Positions 17,451-25,661 of a stretch of 64,000 nt of DNA are shown piece after piece. Numbering within the stretch: the stretch's first letter is position 1; every line of letters begins with the position of its first letter. The stretch comes from an uncultured Alistipes sp. GTDB lineage: Bacteria; Bacteroidota; Bacteroidia; Bacteroidales; Rikenellaceae. Location: positions 186,001-250,000 of the forward strand of contig CALUIK010000001.1 of assembly GCA_944320685.1 (NCBI GenBank). Reading direction: 5' to 3'. Position numbers and translations under genes: made by a program. The notes under the pieces are model-generated. The model saw only the letters and a list, made by a program, of their open reading frames with translations. It did no database searches and was not told the DNA's origin.

Positions 17451-18413
17451 TCAGAAGAAGCTGGCCTTCAGACGCAGGCCCGCGGTCTCGTCGAGGCCGA
17501 ACATGAGGTTCATGTTCTGCACCGCCTGCCCCGACGCCCCTTTCAGCAGGTTGTCCACCACCGAGGTCACCAGTAGTTTGCTGCCCGTCATCTGCAACGA
17601 CAGGAAACAGTAGTTCGTGTTGACAACCTGCTTCATGTATACGGGCTTGCCGCTCACACAGACGAAGGGGTGCGGCTCATAGTAGTCCCTGAATATCGAG
17701 GCGACATGCTCCGCATCGGCCTCCAGACGCACCACCACGTCACTCATGATGCCGCGCGTGTGGCATCCGCGCACCGGTACGAAAGCTATGTCGGTCGCAG
17801 GCGACCCGCCTGCTGCCGCCACCGTCTCGCCGATCTCGCCCAGATGCTGGTGCGTGAAGACCTTGTAGTTAGAGAGGTTTGCTGCGCGGTTGCTGAAATG
17901 CGTGTCGGGCGTAGGTTTCTGTCCCGCTCCCGTCGAGCCGGTAATGCCGACGACGGTCACCTCCTCGGGCAGCAGGCCCGCAGCCGCCAGCGGCAGCAGG
18001 GCCAGATTGATCGAGGTGGCGAAACATCCCGGGTTGGCGACGCAGCGACTCGCGCGTATACGGTCGCGGTTGAGTTCCGGCGCGCCGTAAACGAACTCGC
18101 CCGCATCGGCCTTCAGCCGGAAATCGTTGCTCAGGTCAATGATCTTGACACTCTGCGGCACGGGATTCTCGGCCAGAAACTTGGCCGAATTGCCGTGACC
18201 CATGCATATGAACAGCACGTCGATGTCATCGAAGTCTATGTCCGAGAAACACAACGGCGAATAGATCAGGTCGCTGTGCACCGACCCTACAGGCTCGCCC
18301 TTGTGCGATTCGCTCTGTATGTATTTCAGTTCGGCGTACGGATGGTTCACCAGTATGCGGATCAGTTCGCCCGCCGTATATCCCGCACCGCCTGCTATGC
18401 CCACTCTTATCAT
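17451..18413 (-). CDS. argC: N-acyl-gamma-glutamyl-phosphate reductase
   Basis: ArgC reduces N-acylglutamyl phosphate with NADPH to the semialdehyde. The 320-residue protein begins with a dinucleotide-binding IRVGIAGGAGYTAGELIRIL, contains CMGHGNSAKFL and the catalytic cysteine in VANPGCFATSINLAL, and ends with a dimerisation region. It lies between argG and argD on the minus strand. A hairpin-containing gap of 150 bp separates it from argG. Confidence 0.96.
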   Translation of the reverse strand: MIRVGIAGGAGYTAGELIRILVNHPYAELKYIQSESHKGEPVGSVHSDLIYSPLCFSDIDFDDIDVLFICMGHGNSAKFLAENPVPQSVKIIDLSNDFRLKADAGEFVYGAPELNRDRIRASRCVANPGCFATSINLALLPLAAAGLLPEEVTVVGITGSTGAGQKPTPDTHFSNRAANLSNYKVFTHQHLGEIGETVAAAGGSPATDIAFVPVRGCHTRGIMSDVVVRLEADAEHVASIFRDYYEPHPFVCVSGKPVYMKQVVNTNYCFLSLQMTGSKLLVTSVVDNLLKGASGQAVQNMNLMFGLDETAGLRLKASFF

Positions 18414-18498
18414 CGCTGAAAAATCCTTTAGGTTGGTTGACTTATGCCTTCCCGCCCGCCGACGCCTCCATATGCGGCACGAAACCCCGGCGGAACGA

Positions 18499-18536
18499 CC
18501 GGCACGACGTCTTTCTTGCGAACGACGCCGTGCCGG
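18499..18536 (-). terminator. Hairpin in the argG-argC gap
   Basis: CCGGCACGACGTC (18499-18511) and GACGCCGTGCCGG (18524-18536) form a 13-bp stem with one mismatch and a 12-nt loop. No T-run follows on the minus strand, so it may be an mRNA-processing or partial attenuation site rather than a true terminator. Confidence 0.4.
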
Positions 18537-18563
18537 ATCAGTATGCCATTATGACGCAGCCGA

Positions 18564-19751
18564 CTACTCCTCGTCGTTCACGGCGTGATAGATCTTCAAC
18601 GGCATCGACAGTATCTTCGTGAAACCCTTGACGTCGTCTGCCGTCCACGCATTGTTAATCTCACCGTACTCGGCAAACTTGGCGTTCATCAGGTCGTGCT
18701 TCGACTCGATACCCACCAGAGAGAAGGTGTAGGGACGCAGCGTAAGGAACACCTTGCCCGTAACATGGCGCTGGCTGTTGTCCAAGAACTTCTCGATGTC
18801 GCGCATGACGGGCTCCGAATACATGGCCTCGTGCATGAACATGCCGTACCACGTGCCGAGCTGGTCCTTCCAATACTGCTGCCACTTGGTGAGAGTATGC
18901 TTCTCCAGAAGCTCATGGGCCTTGATTATGAGCATCGGCGCCGCAGCCTCGAAGCCTACGCGGCCCTTGATACCCACCAACGTGTCGCCCACATGCGTGT
19001 CACGGCCTATGGCCCACGCCGAACCTATGGCCTCGAGCCTGTTGATCGCCTCAACCCCTTTCATCGCAACACCGTTCACAGCGACGACCTCGCCGCACTC
19101 GAACTCTATCTCGAGCTGCTCCGAGCCCTGCTTCCGCAACTGCGAGGGGTACGCCTCGTCGGGCAGGTTCGTAGCCGAGCACAATGTCTCCTTGCCTCCG
19201 ACCGACGTGCCCCACACACCCTTGTTGATCGAGTACTGCATCTTGGTGAAGTCGGCCTCGAAACCGTTCTCCTTCAGATACGAGATCTCGTATTCGCGCG
19301 TGAGTTTCATGTCGCGCGTGGGTGTTATGATCTCCATATGTGGTGCGAAGACCTCAAACGTCAGATCGAAACGAACCTGATCATTGCCCGCCCCCGTCGA
19401 ACCGTGAGCCACGGCGTCGGCGCCGATGCTCTTGGCATAGTTGACGATGGCCAGCGCCTGAAACGTACGCTCCGAACTTACCGATATAGGGTAGGTCTTG
19501 TTGCGCAATACATTGCCGAAGACCATATACTTGATACACTTCGAATAGTAGTCCCCCGTCACGTCGATGTTGACGTGCTGCTTGGCGCCGAGCGCATACG
19601 CGCGCTTCTCGACTGCGGCCAGCTCCTCGGCCGAGAAACCGCCCGTGTTGGCCAGCGCCGTATAGACCTCGTACCCCAACTCCTTGGTCAGGTACTTCAC
19701 GCAGAACGAGGTATCCAGACCGCCGCTGTATGCCAATACAACCTTTTTCAT
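18564..19751 (-). CDS. argG: Argininosuccinate synthase
   Basis: ArgG joins citrulline and aspartate with ATP to argininosuccinate. The PP-loop VVLAYSGGLDTSFCVKYL is at the N-terminus, followed by AHGSTGAGNDQVRFDL, TREYEISYLKENG and WAIGRDTHVGDTLVGIKGR; at 395 residues the length is standard. A clear ribosome binding site AAAGGAGAG sits just before the ATG, stronger than for most genes here. It follows the GNAT gene by 19 nt and should be the second gene of the leftward arg unit. Confidence 0.97.
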   Translation of the reverse strand: MKKVVLAYSGGLDTSFCVKYLTKELGYEVYTALANTGGFSAEELAAVEKRAYALGAKQHVNIDVTGDYYSKCIKYMVFGNVLRNKTYPISVSSERTFQALAIVNYAKSIGADAVAHGSTGAGNDQVRFDLTFEVFAPHMEIITPTRDMKLTREYEISYLKENGFEADFTKMQYSINKGVWGTSVGGKETLCSATNLPDEAYPSQLRKQGSEQLEIEFECGEVVAVNGVAMKGVEAINRLEAIGSAWAIGRDTHVGDTLVGIKGRVGFEAAAPMLIIKAHELLEKHTLTKWQQYWKDQLGTWYGMFMHEAMYSEPVMRDIEKFLDNSQRHVTGKVFLTLRPYTFSLVGIESKHDLMNAKFAEYGEINNAWTADDVKGFTKILSMPLKIYHAVNDEE

Positions 19752-19770
19752 ATCTCTCTCCTTTCTTTAT

Positions 19771-20403
19771 TTATTTGCTTCTCTTGAATATACGGCCCAG
19801 CCACGATCCATTGTGCTCTCGGGTCTTTGCCTCTTCAGCCTTGCGCGCCTCCTCTTCGGCCCTGCGCTTGGCCACCTTTGCCGGATCGTAGATCATACCC
19901 GTACAGAGGCACTTGGTCATGTTAGTACGTTGCAGCACGTCGTAGTTGACACACGAGCGGCACCCTGCCCAGAACTCCTCGTCGTCGGTCAGTTTGGCGA
20001 ACGTGACGGGTTCGTAGCCCAGCTCGGTGTTTATGCGCATCACCGCCTCACCCGTCGTCAGCCCGAATATCTTGGCATTGGGGAAACGCTTGCGCGAGAG
20101 TTCGAACGCCGCCTTCTTGATGCGTTTGGCCACACCCATATTTCGGTATTGGGGGCGCACGATAAGGCCCGAGTTGGCCACGAACTCGTCATGTCCCCAC
20201 GACTCTATGTAACAAAATCCCACGAACTCCTCGCGGTTGACGGCGATAATCGCCTTACCCGAGTTGATCTTGTCGGCGATATATTCGTCCGTGCGGCGGG
20301 CGATACCGGTTCCACGGCTCTTCGCAGCCTCGTCAATAGCATCGTTTATCTGCGTGACATAACGCAGATGCTCTTTCGAGGCAACCATTACATCGATTTT
20401 CAT
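19771..20403 (-). CDS. GNAT acyltransferase, candidate N-acylglutamate synthase
   Basis: This 210-residue GNAT-fold protein heads the arg operon, directly behind an operator-like promoter. The acyl-CoA-binding loop is seen in IVRPQYRNMGVAKRI, preceded by the beta-strand GFCYIESWG. Downstream is a cysteine cluster: C-x2-C in AGCRSC and C-x-C in TKCLC, which could bind metal. The C-terminus is a lysine/arginine- and glutamate-rich tail. No argA or argJ is present, and this gene position would suit the missing first enzyme that acylates glutamate. That role is inferred from context. It differs from classical ArgA, which carries an amino-acid-kinase domain of its own. A general protein or amine acetyltransferase is the alternative. 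Confidence 0.75.
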   Translation of the reverse strand: MKIDVMVASKEHLRYVTQINDAIDEAAKSRGTGIARRTDEYIADKINSGKAIIAVNREEFVGFCYIESWGHDEFVANSGLIVRPQYRNMGVAKRIKKAAFELSRKRFPNAKIFGLTTGEAVMRINTELGYEPVTFAKLTDDEEFWAGCRSCVNYDVLQRTNMTKCLCTGMIYDPAKVAKRRAEEEARKAEEAKTREHNGSWLGRIFKRSK

Positions 20404-20449
20404 TGCAATAAATTTTATTACACTTGTTGTATTATAAGTTTCGCGGATG

Positions 20450-20481
20450 CAAATATTGCATATAAATACGCAAAAAGCAAA
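20450..20481 (-). promoter_or_regulatory. Promoter of the arg operon with embedded palindromic operator
   Basis: On the minus strand, TTTG (20478-20481), a 20-nt spacer and AATATTTG (20450-20457) form a near-consensus Bacteroidota promoter, about 47 nt upstream of the GNAT ATG. The 18-bp imperfect palindrome TTGCATATAAATACGCAA (20456-20473; 14 of 18 positions symmetric) lies between the two boxes. Its size and AT-rich centre resemble an ARG box, so ArgR binding would block polymerase. A similar inverted segment, GTATAAAAATGCATAC, is at 20540-20555. Confidence 0.6.
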
Positions 20482-20503
20482 TATTTATTCCTCAATATTT
20501 GCT
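20476..20503. repeat. Perfect 10-bp inverted repeat upstream of the arg operon
   Basis: AGCAAATATT (20476-20485) and AATATTTGCT (20494-20503) are perfect inverted copies around an 8-nt spacer. One arm overlaps the -33 box of the arg promoter. It could be another regulator site or, read leftward where TTTTT follows, a weak terminator for transcripts coming from carB. Confidence 0.5.
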
Positions 20504-20582
20504 CCCCGCAGAAATTTCCCGCATAACCGCATAATAATCGTATAAAAATGCATACATCGGCCTTCCCGCGTCTCTTCCAATA

Positions 20583-20680
20583 GCCGTATCGGATACGGCA
20601 ACGGGAATGAACCGACAGCTATCGCTGCATATTCATTCCCGCAATACGGTTATTTATTCGGCCGCAGGGGAGGGGCATGC
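20583..20680 (-). other. Inverted repeats downstream of carB
   Basis: The 292-bp gap between carB and the GNAT gene also holds a palindrome near 20583-20599 (GCCGTATC/GATACGGC) and a pair CGGGAATGAA (20602-20611) and TTCATTCCCG (20632-20641). A GC-rich GGGGCA/GCCCC segment near 20670 completes it. Together they probably form the 3' end of the carAB transcript. No gene is seen. Confidence 0.35.
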
Positions 20681-20695
20681 CGCCCCGTCCCGCAA

Positions 20696-23600
20696 TCAGT
20701 ACGACCCCCAGCTCCGGATGGCAAGACCCTTGTCGCCTACAAGGCACACGGCCATTATGAACGACGAGGCCAGCCGTGCATTCGTCAACAGCGGTATGTT
20801 GAAGTCGATGGCCGCACGGCGGATCTTGTACCCGTTGTCCAGCTCGCGGCGGGTCTGGTTCTTGGGGATGTTGATCACCAGATCGACCTTCTTCTGCCTG
20901 ATGTAGTCGATAACCGTAGGCGCCCCCTTCTCGTCGGGCCAACCCACGACCTCAATATCCTTCACGCCATGCTGGAAGAGGAACTCGGCACTGCCGGCCG
21001 TGGCATAGACCTTGAACCCGTACTTGAGCAGCATCTTCGTCGCCGACAGCAGTTCGACCTTCGAGCGCGCCGGTCCCGACGATATGAGCACGTTATGCTT
21101 GGGTATGGCCTGTCCCACCGACAGAAGGCTCTTGAGCAGCGCCTCGTAATAGCTGTCGCCGATACATGCCACCTCACCCGTCGAGGTCATGTCGACGCTC
21201 AGCACCGGATCGGCATTCTGCAGCCGCGCGAACGAGAACTGCGACGACTTGACCCCGACATAGTCGATATCGAACATCGACTTGGGGTGCGTCTCGACGG
21301 CGCGGCCCAGCATCACGCGCGTGGCCATCGTGATGAAGTTGAACTTCATGATCTTCGACACGAAGGGGAAACTGCGCGACGCACGCAGGTTGCACTCTAT
21401 GACCTTCACATGATTGTCCTTGGCGAGGAACTGTATGTTGAAGGGCCCCGATATGTTCAGCTCGCGCGCGATCTTCTCGGCGATATGGCGTATCTGGCGT
21501 ATCGTCTCGAGATATATGCGCTGCGCCGGGAAGACTATCGTGGCGTCGCCCGAGTGCACGCCAGCATACTCGACATGCTCGCTTATGGCCGACACCTTGA
21601 TTACGCCGCGCTGCGCCACGGCATCCATCTCGATCTCCTTGGCGTGCTCGATGAACTCGCTCACCACGACCGGATGGTCGGAGCTGACCTCGGCCGCCTG
21701 ACTCAGGTAGTGGTCCAGTTCTTCCCGCGCATAGACCACATGCATGGCGGCGCCCGACAATACATACGACGGACGTATCAGCACCGGCAGGCCCACCTCG
21801 TCGACGAAATCGTAAATCGACTGCATGGTCGTAAGCTCGCGCCAGCGCGGCTGGTCAATGCCCAGCGCATCGCACATCGACGAGAACTTGCCGCGGTCCT
21901 CGGCCCTGTCGATCGACTCGGCCGACGTACCGAGGATGTTCACCCCCTGACGGTAGAGCGGCATTGCCAGATTGTTCGGTATCTGGCCGCCCGTCGATAC
22001 GACGACGCCGTAGGGCGACTCCATCTCGATGATATCCATCACGCGCTCGAACGTAAGTTCGTCGAAATAGAGGCGGTCGCATATGTCATAGTCGGTCGAG
22101 ACGGTCTCGGGGTTGTAGTTTATCATCACCGACCGCAACCCCACCTGCGAGAGGGTCTTGAGCGTATTCACGCCACACCAGTCGAACTCGACGCTGCTGC
22201 CTATACGGTAAGCGCCCGAACCGAGCACGATAACCGAACGGTGGTCGTGCTCGTACTCGATATCGTCCTTGGTGCCGTTGTATGTCAGGTAGAGGTAATT
22301 TGTCTGGGCCGGATACTCGCCCGCCAGCGTATCTATCTGCTTCACGCACGGGCGTATGCCCATTTCCAGACGGCGGCGGCGTATACACATCATACGCTCG
22401 AACATGGGCAGCGCCGAACGCGACATCGTCAGCTCGGCGATCTGGAAATCAGAGAATCCCATCCGCTTGGCCTCGTACAGCACGTCCGCCGGCAACGGCC
22501 CCGTACCGTCACCGTCATACCCGCGCAGCACGTTCTTGTACTCGTATATGCGGTACAGCCGCTGCAGGAACCAGCGGTCGATCTTCGTACGCTCGTATAT
22601 CTGGTCGATGGTATACCCCTGTTCGAAAGCCTCGGCTATGGCGTATACGCGCTTGTCGGTCGGGTGCTCCAGCTCGTCGTCTATATCCACCTCGACGGGT
22701 TTGTTGCCCACGAAACCGTGCTTGCCCTGCCCCACCATGCGCAGGCCCTTCTGTATGGCCTCCTCGAAGGTGCGGCCTATCGACATCACCTCGCCCACGC
22801 TCTTCATCGACGATCCGAGCAGCTTCGACACGCCGTCGAACTTGTTGAGGTCCCAGCGCGGGATCTTGCAGACGACATAATCCAGCGCCGGCTCGAAACA
22901 TGCCGACGTGACCTTCGTCACCGAATTCTTTATCTCGTGCAGCCCGTAGCCCAGACCGAGTTTGGCCGCAACGAACGCCAGCGGGTAACCCGTAGCCTTC
23001 GACGCGAGGGCGCTCGAACGCGACAGGCGCGCGTTCACCTCGATAACGCAGTAGTCCTCCGACTCGGGGTCCAGCGCATACTGCACGTTGCACTCTCCCA
23101 CAATGCCGATGTGGCGGATGATACGGATGGCGATGGCGCGCAGCTTGTGGTACTCGCTGTTGGTAAGCGTCTGCGACGGTGCCACCACGAGGCTTTCGCC
23201 CGTATGTATGCCGAGCGGGTCGAAGTTCTCCATGTTGCAGACCGTTATGCAGTTGTCGTAGCAGTCGCGCACGACCTCATACTCCACCTCTTTCCACCCC
23301 TTGAGCGACTTCTCTATGAGCACCTGCGGCGAATATGAGAACGCACTGGCGACGATCTTCTCCAGCTCCTCCTCGTTCTTGCAGAAGCCCGAGCCCAGAC
23401 CGCCCAGCGTGTAGGCGGCGCGTATGATAAGGGGGAATCCCAACTCGCCGGCCGCGGCCTTGGCCTCCTCCATGGTCGAGCATGCTACGCTGCGCGGAGT
23501 CTTGACACCGATCTCGGCCAGTTTCTCGGAGAAGAGCTTGCGGTCCTCCGTGTCGATGATGGCTTGCACGGGCGTGCCGAGCACCTCGACGCCGTAGCGC

Positions 23601-23920
23601 TCCAACACCCCTTTCTTGTAGAGCTCCACGCCGCAGTTCAACGCCGTCTGCCCGCCGAACGAGAGCAGTATGCCGTCGGGGCGCTCCTGCTCGATCACCT
23701 TCTCGACGAACTCTTCCGTAACAGGCAGGTAATATATCTTGTCTGCCACATCCTCCGACGTCTGCACCGTGGCGATGTTTGGGTTTATGAGCACGGTGTA
23801 CTTGCCCTCCTCGTGCATCGCCTTGAGCGCCTGCGATCCCGAATAATCGAACTCGCCGGCCTCGCCTATCTTCAACGCTCCCGATCCGAGGAGCAGAACT
23901 TTGTTTATCTCTTTTTTCAT
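20696..23920 (-). CDS. carB: Carbamoyl-phosphate synthase large subunit
   Basis: CarB makes carbamoyl phosphate from ammonia, bicarbonate and two ATP; it feeds both arginine and pyrimidine synthesis. The 1074-residue protein has the usual duplicated layout. Each half holds a pre-ATP-grasp and ATP-grasp domain: KVLLLGSGALKIGEAGEFDY and later SVIVLGSGAYRIGSSVEFDW mark the two starts, with RAAYTLGGLGSGFC and RPSYVLSGAAMHVV as the two ATP loops. A C-terminal MGS-like regulatory domain follows. The ATG at 23920 is chosen over a GTG at 23932 that would sit at the carA stop. It is transcribed with carA. Confidence 0.97.
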   Translation of the reverse strand: MKKEINKVLLLGSGALKIGEAGEFDYSGSQALKAMHEEGKYTVLINPNIATVQTSEDVADKIYYLPVTEEFVEKVIEQERPDGILLSFGGQTALNCGVELYKKGVLERYGVEVLGTPVQAIIDTEDRKLFSEKLAEIGVKTPRSVACSTMEEAKAAAGELGFPLIIRAAYTLGGLGSGFCKNEEELEKIVASAFSYSPQVLIEKSLKGWKEVEYEVVRDCYDNCITVCNMENFDPLGIHTGESLVVAPSQTLTNSEYHKLRAIAIRIIRHIGIVGECNVQYALDPESEDYCVIEVNARLSRSSALASKATGYPLAFVAAKLGLGYGLHEIKNSVTKVTSACFEPALDYVVCKIPRWDLNKFDGVSKLLGSSMKSVGEVMSIGRTFEEAIQKGLRMVGQGKHGFVGNKPVEVDIDDELEHPTDKRVYAIAEAFEQGYTIDQIYERTKIDRWFLQRLYRIYEYKNVLRGYDGDGTGPLPADVLYEAKRMGFSDFQIAELTMSRSALPMFERMMCIRRRRLEMGIRPCVKQIDTLAGEYPAQTNYLYLTYNGTKDDIEYEHDHRSVIVLGSGAYRIGSSVEFDWCGVNTLKTLSQVGLRSVMINYNPETVSTDYDICDRLYFDELTFERVMDIIEMESPYGVVVSTGGQIPNNLAMPLYRQGVNILGTSAESIDRAEDRGKFSSMCDALGIDQPRWRELTTMQSIYDFVDEVGLPVLIRPSYVLSGAAMHVVYAREELDHYLSQAAEVSSDHPVVVSEFIEHAKEIEMDAVAQRGVIKVSAISEHVEYAGVHSGDATIVFPAQRIYLETIRQIRHIAEKIARELNISGPFNIQFLAKDNHVKVIECNLRASRSFPFVSKIMKFNFITMATRVMLGRAVETHPKSMFDIDYVGVKSSQFSFARLQNADPVLSVDMTSTGEVACIGDSYYEALLKSLLSVGQAIPKHNVLISSGPARSKVELLSATKMLLKYGFKVYATAGSAEFLFQHGVKDIEVVGWPDEKGAPTVIDYIRQKKVDLVINIPKNQTRRELDNGYKIRRAAIDFNIPLLTNARLASSFIMAVCLVGDKGLAIRSWGSY

Positions 23921-23932
23921 ATCGTCTCGCAC

Positions 23933-25030
23933 TCAATGTTTCGCGGCTTTCCACGCCTTGATGTTTTCGATGAATTCGTCGAACAGGTACTCTGTGTCGA
24001 CCGGACCGCTCGACGCCTCGGGATGGTACTGCGTCGAGAAGAAAGGTTTGCTGCGGTGGCGTATTCCCTCGTTGGTGCCGTCGTTTACATTGACGAACAG
24101 GGTCTCCCACTCCTCGGGCAGCGTGCGGTCGTCTATGGCGAAACCGTGGTTCTGCGACGTAATGAAGCAGCGGTTGGTACCGGGTACCGTCACCGGCTGG
24201 TTGTGGCCGCGGTGGCCGTATTTGAGCTTGTATGTCGCCGCCCCCGCCGCACGGGCCAGAAGCTGGTTGCCGAGGCATATCCCCATAATAGGCCTATCTT
24301 CGCGCAACGCCGCAGCGATGTGGGCGATCGTCTCGCCGCACTGCGACGGGTCGCCCGGGCCGTTCGAAAGGAATAGCCCGTCGTAATCCTCCTGCGAGAA
24401 GTCGTAATCCCACGGCACGCGTATAACCGTAGCGCCGCGGCGCAGCAGGCACCGCAGGATATTGTACTTCACGCCGCAGTCGACCACCACCACGCGGTAT
24501 GGCCCGTCGCCGTAGACCCTGCGCTCGCGCGAGGATACCTGCGCCACCACATTGTCCACGTTCGGGTCGTAGAAGTCGGGCACGGCCTCGCCCTCGATCT
24601 CAATACGCCCCAGCATCGAACCGCTATCGCGCAGGCGCTGGGTGACGGCACGCGTATCGACACCGCATATGGCGGGCACATGCTGCTCGCGCAACCACTC
24701 GCCGAGGCTCTTGTCGGCGTTCCAATGGCTGTACTCGTACGAGTAGCACGACACCACCAGCGCCGAACAGTGTATGCGGTCCGACTCGTAGAATTTCTCG
24801 ATGCCCCACTCGTCGCGCTCGTCCGACGGCACGCCGTAGTTTCCGATCAGCGGATATGTGGGCACAAGTATCTGCCCCTTGTAGGAGGGGTCGGTAAGGC
24901 TCTCCACATAACCCGTCATGGCGGTATAGAAAACCACTTCGCCGGCTACCGGAGCCTCATATCCGAACGACCATCCTTCATATCGGGTTCCGTCCTGCAA
25001 TACCAGAACCGCTCTTCTTTTAGTCTGCAT
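23933..25030 (-). CDS. carA: Carbamoyl-phosphate synthase small subunit (glutaminase)
   Basis: CarA releases ammonia from glutamine for CarB. The 365-residue protein has an N-terminal CPSase domain (LVLQDGTRYEGWSFG, FYTAMTGYVESLTDPSY, GVDTRAVTQRLRD) and a C-terminal class I glutaminase domain with the nucleophile cysteine in MGICLGNQLLA and the His/Glu pair in QYHPEASSGP. The ATG at 25030 (MQTKRRAVLVLQ) starts at the conserved region; an upstream in-frame start at 25072 would fall within the promoter. The gene is divergent from argR, so arginine control of carAB through the shared gap is likely. Confidence 0.96.
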   Translation of the reverse strand: MQTKRRAVLVLQDGTRYEGWSFGYEAPVAGEVVFYTAMTGYVESLTDPSYKGQILVPTYPLIGNYGVPSDERDEWGIEKFYESDRIHCSALVVSCYSYEYSHWNADKSLGEWLREQHVPAICGVDTRAVTQRLRDSGSMLGRIEIEGEAVPDFYDPNVDNVVAQVSSRERRVYGDGPYRVVVVDCGVKYNILRCLLRRGATVIRVPWDYDFSQEDYDGLFLSNGPGDPSQCGETIAHIAAALREDRPIMGICLGNQLLARAAGAATYKLKYGHRGHNQPVTVPGTNRCFITSQNHGFAIDDRTLPEEWETLFVNVNDGTNEGIRHRSKPFFSTQYHPEASSGPVDTEYLFDEFIENIKAWKAAKH

Positions 25031-25046
25031 AGATATGTTGCCTTTG

Positions 25047-25075
25047 CAAATATTTTCAAACATTGGACACACAAA
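25047..25075 (-). promoter_or_regulatory. Candidate promoter of carAB
   Basis: On the minus strand, TTTG (25072-25075), a 17-nt spacer and AATATTTG (25047-25054) lie just upstream of the carA ATG at 25030. The spacer is slightly short of the usual 19. The leader would be only about 12-15 nt, which also rules out the carA start at 25072. Confidence 0.45.
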
Positions 25076-25088
25076 AATAACAACTAAT

Positions 25089-25124
25089 TTTGGAAATATA
25101 AAAAATATGCGTTACTTTCGCATA
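25089..25124 (+). promoter_or_regulatory. argR promoter with overlapping operator-like palindrome
   Basis: TTTG (25089-25092), a 20-nt spacer and TACTTTCG (25113-25120) make a promoter about 24 nt before argR. The inverted repeat TATGCG (25106-25111) / CGCATA (25119-25124) covers the -7 box. Its half-site resembles the palindrome in the arg operon promoter, which suggests autorepression by ArgR and perhaps control of the divergent carA. Confidence 0.55.
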
Positions 25125-25144
25125 AATATGTTGACATTTGGGTT

Positions 25145-25612
25145 ATGAATCAGAAAACACAACGCTTCGCAACAATCCGCAAGATCATCCGCAGCGAGTT
25201 GATCGGGTCGCAGGACGAACTCATCACTCGCCTGCGCGAATGCGGCGTGGAGATAACACAGAGCACGCTGTCGCGCGACCTGAAGTTCATGAACGTCGCC
25301 AAAGTCCCTCACAAGAGCAAGGGATACATCTACGTACTGCCCAACACGGCAAGTCACGAGATCAACATATCGTCGAACATATCGGACAACATCACCGGCC
25401 TCACCTTCTCGGGCAATCTCGGCGTGCTGAAGACCAAATCGGGGTATGCCAGCGCCATATCCGTCCCCATCGACAACCTCGACTGCCCCGACATCCTCGG
25501 CACCATAGCCGGCGACAACACCGTGCTCCTCATACTGCGCGAGAATGCCAACCGCAACCATGTAATCGAGGCGCTGCTTCGCATATTCCCCATGCTGAGC
25601 AACGTGCTGTAA
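25145..25612 (+). CDS. argR: Arginine repressor
   Basis: ArgR is the hexameric arginine-dependent repressor. This 155-residue protein has the N-terminal winged helix (about 1-75) with the recognition segment ITQSTLSRDLKFMNV, and the C-terminal arginine-binding and hexamer domain with GTIAGDNTVLLILRE near its end. It is divergent from carAB and next to the arg biosynthesis unit, so its targets are probably the operator-like palindromes at 20456-20473 and 25106-25124. A strong terminator follows directly. Confidence 0.95.
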   Translation: MNQKTQRFATIRKIIRSELIGSQDELITRLRECGVEITQSTLSRDLKFMNVAKVPHKSKGYIYVLPNTASHEINISSNISDNITGLTFSGNLGVLKTKSGYASAISVPIDNLDCPDILGTIAGDNTVLLILRENANRNHVIEALLRIFPMLSNVL

Positions 25613-25632
25613 ACACCCCGACCCCGCAATGA

Positions 25633-25661
25633 AAAGGGGGACGACGCGGTCGTCCCCCTTT
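25633..25661. terminator. Strong terminator after argR
   Basis: AAAGGGGGACGAC (25633-25645) pairs perfectly with GTCGTCCCCCTTT (25649-25661) around a GCG loop. The A and T ends make it usable in both directions: argR from the left and ftsB-like unit transcripts from the right. Confidence 0.85.

Noticed and set aside
20969-23338. Long plus-strand open frame (789 codons) opposite carB
   Set aside because: It is antisense to carB, whose product aligns with the family along its full length. The frame has Arg/His-rich composition typical of shadow frames in high-GC DNA.
23933-25030. CarA glutaminase motif GICLGNQ with Asn where E. coli has His
   Set aside because: The nucleophile cysteine and the His/Glu pair are intact; this substitution is not expected to abolish activity and does not look like a defect.
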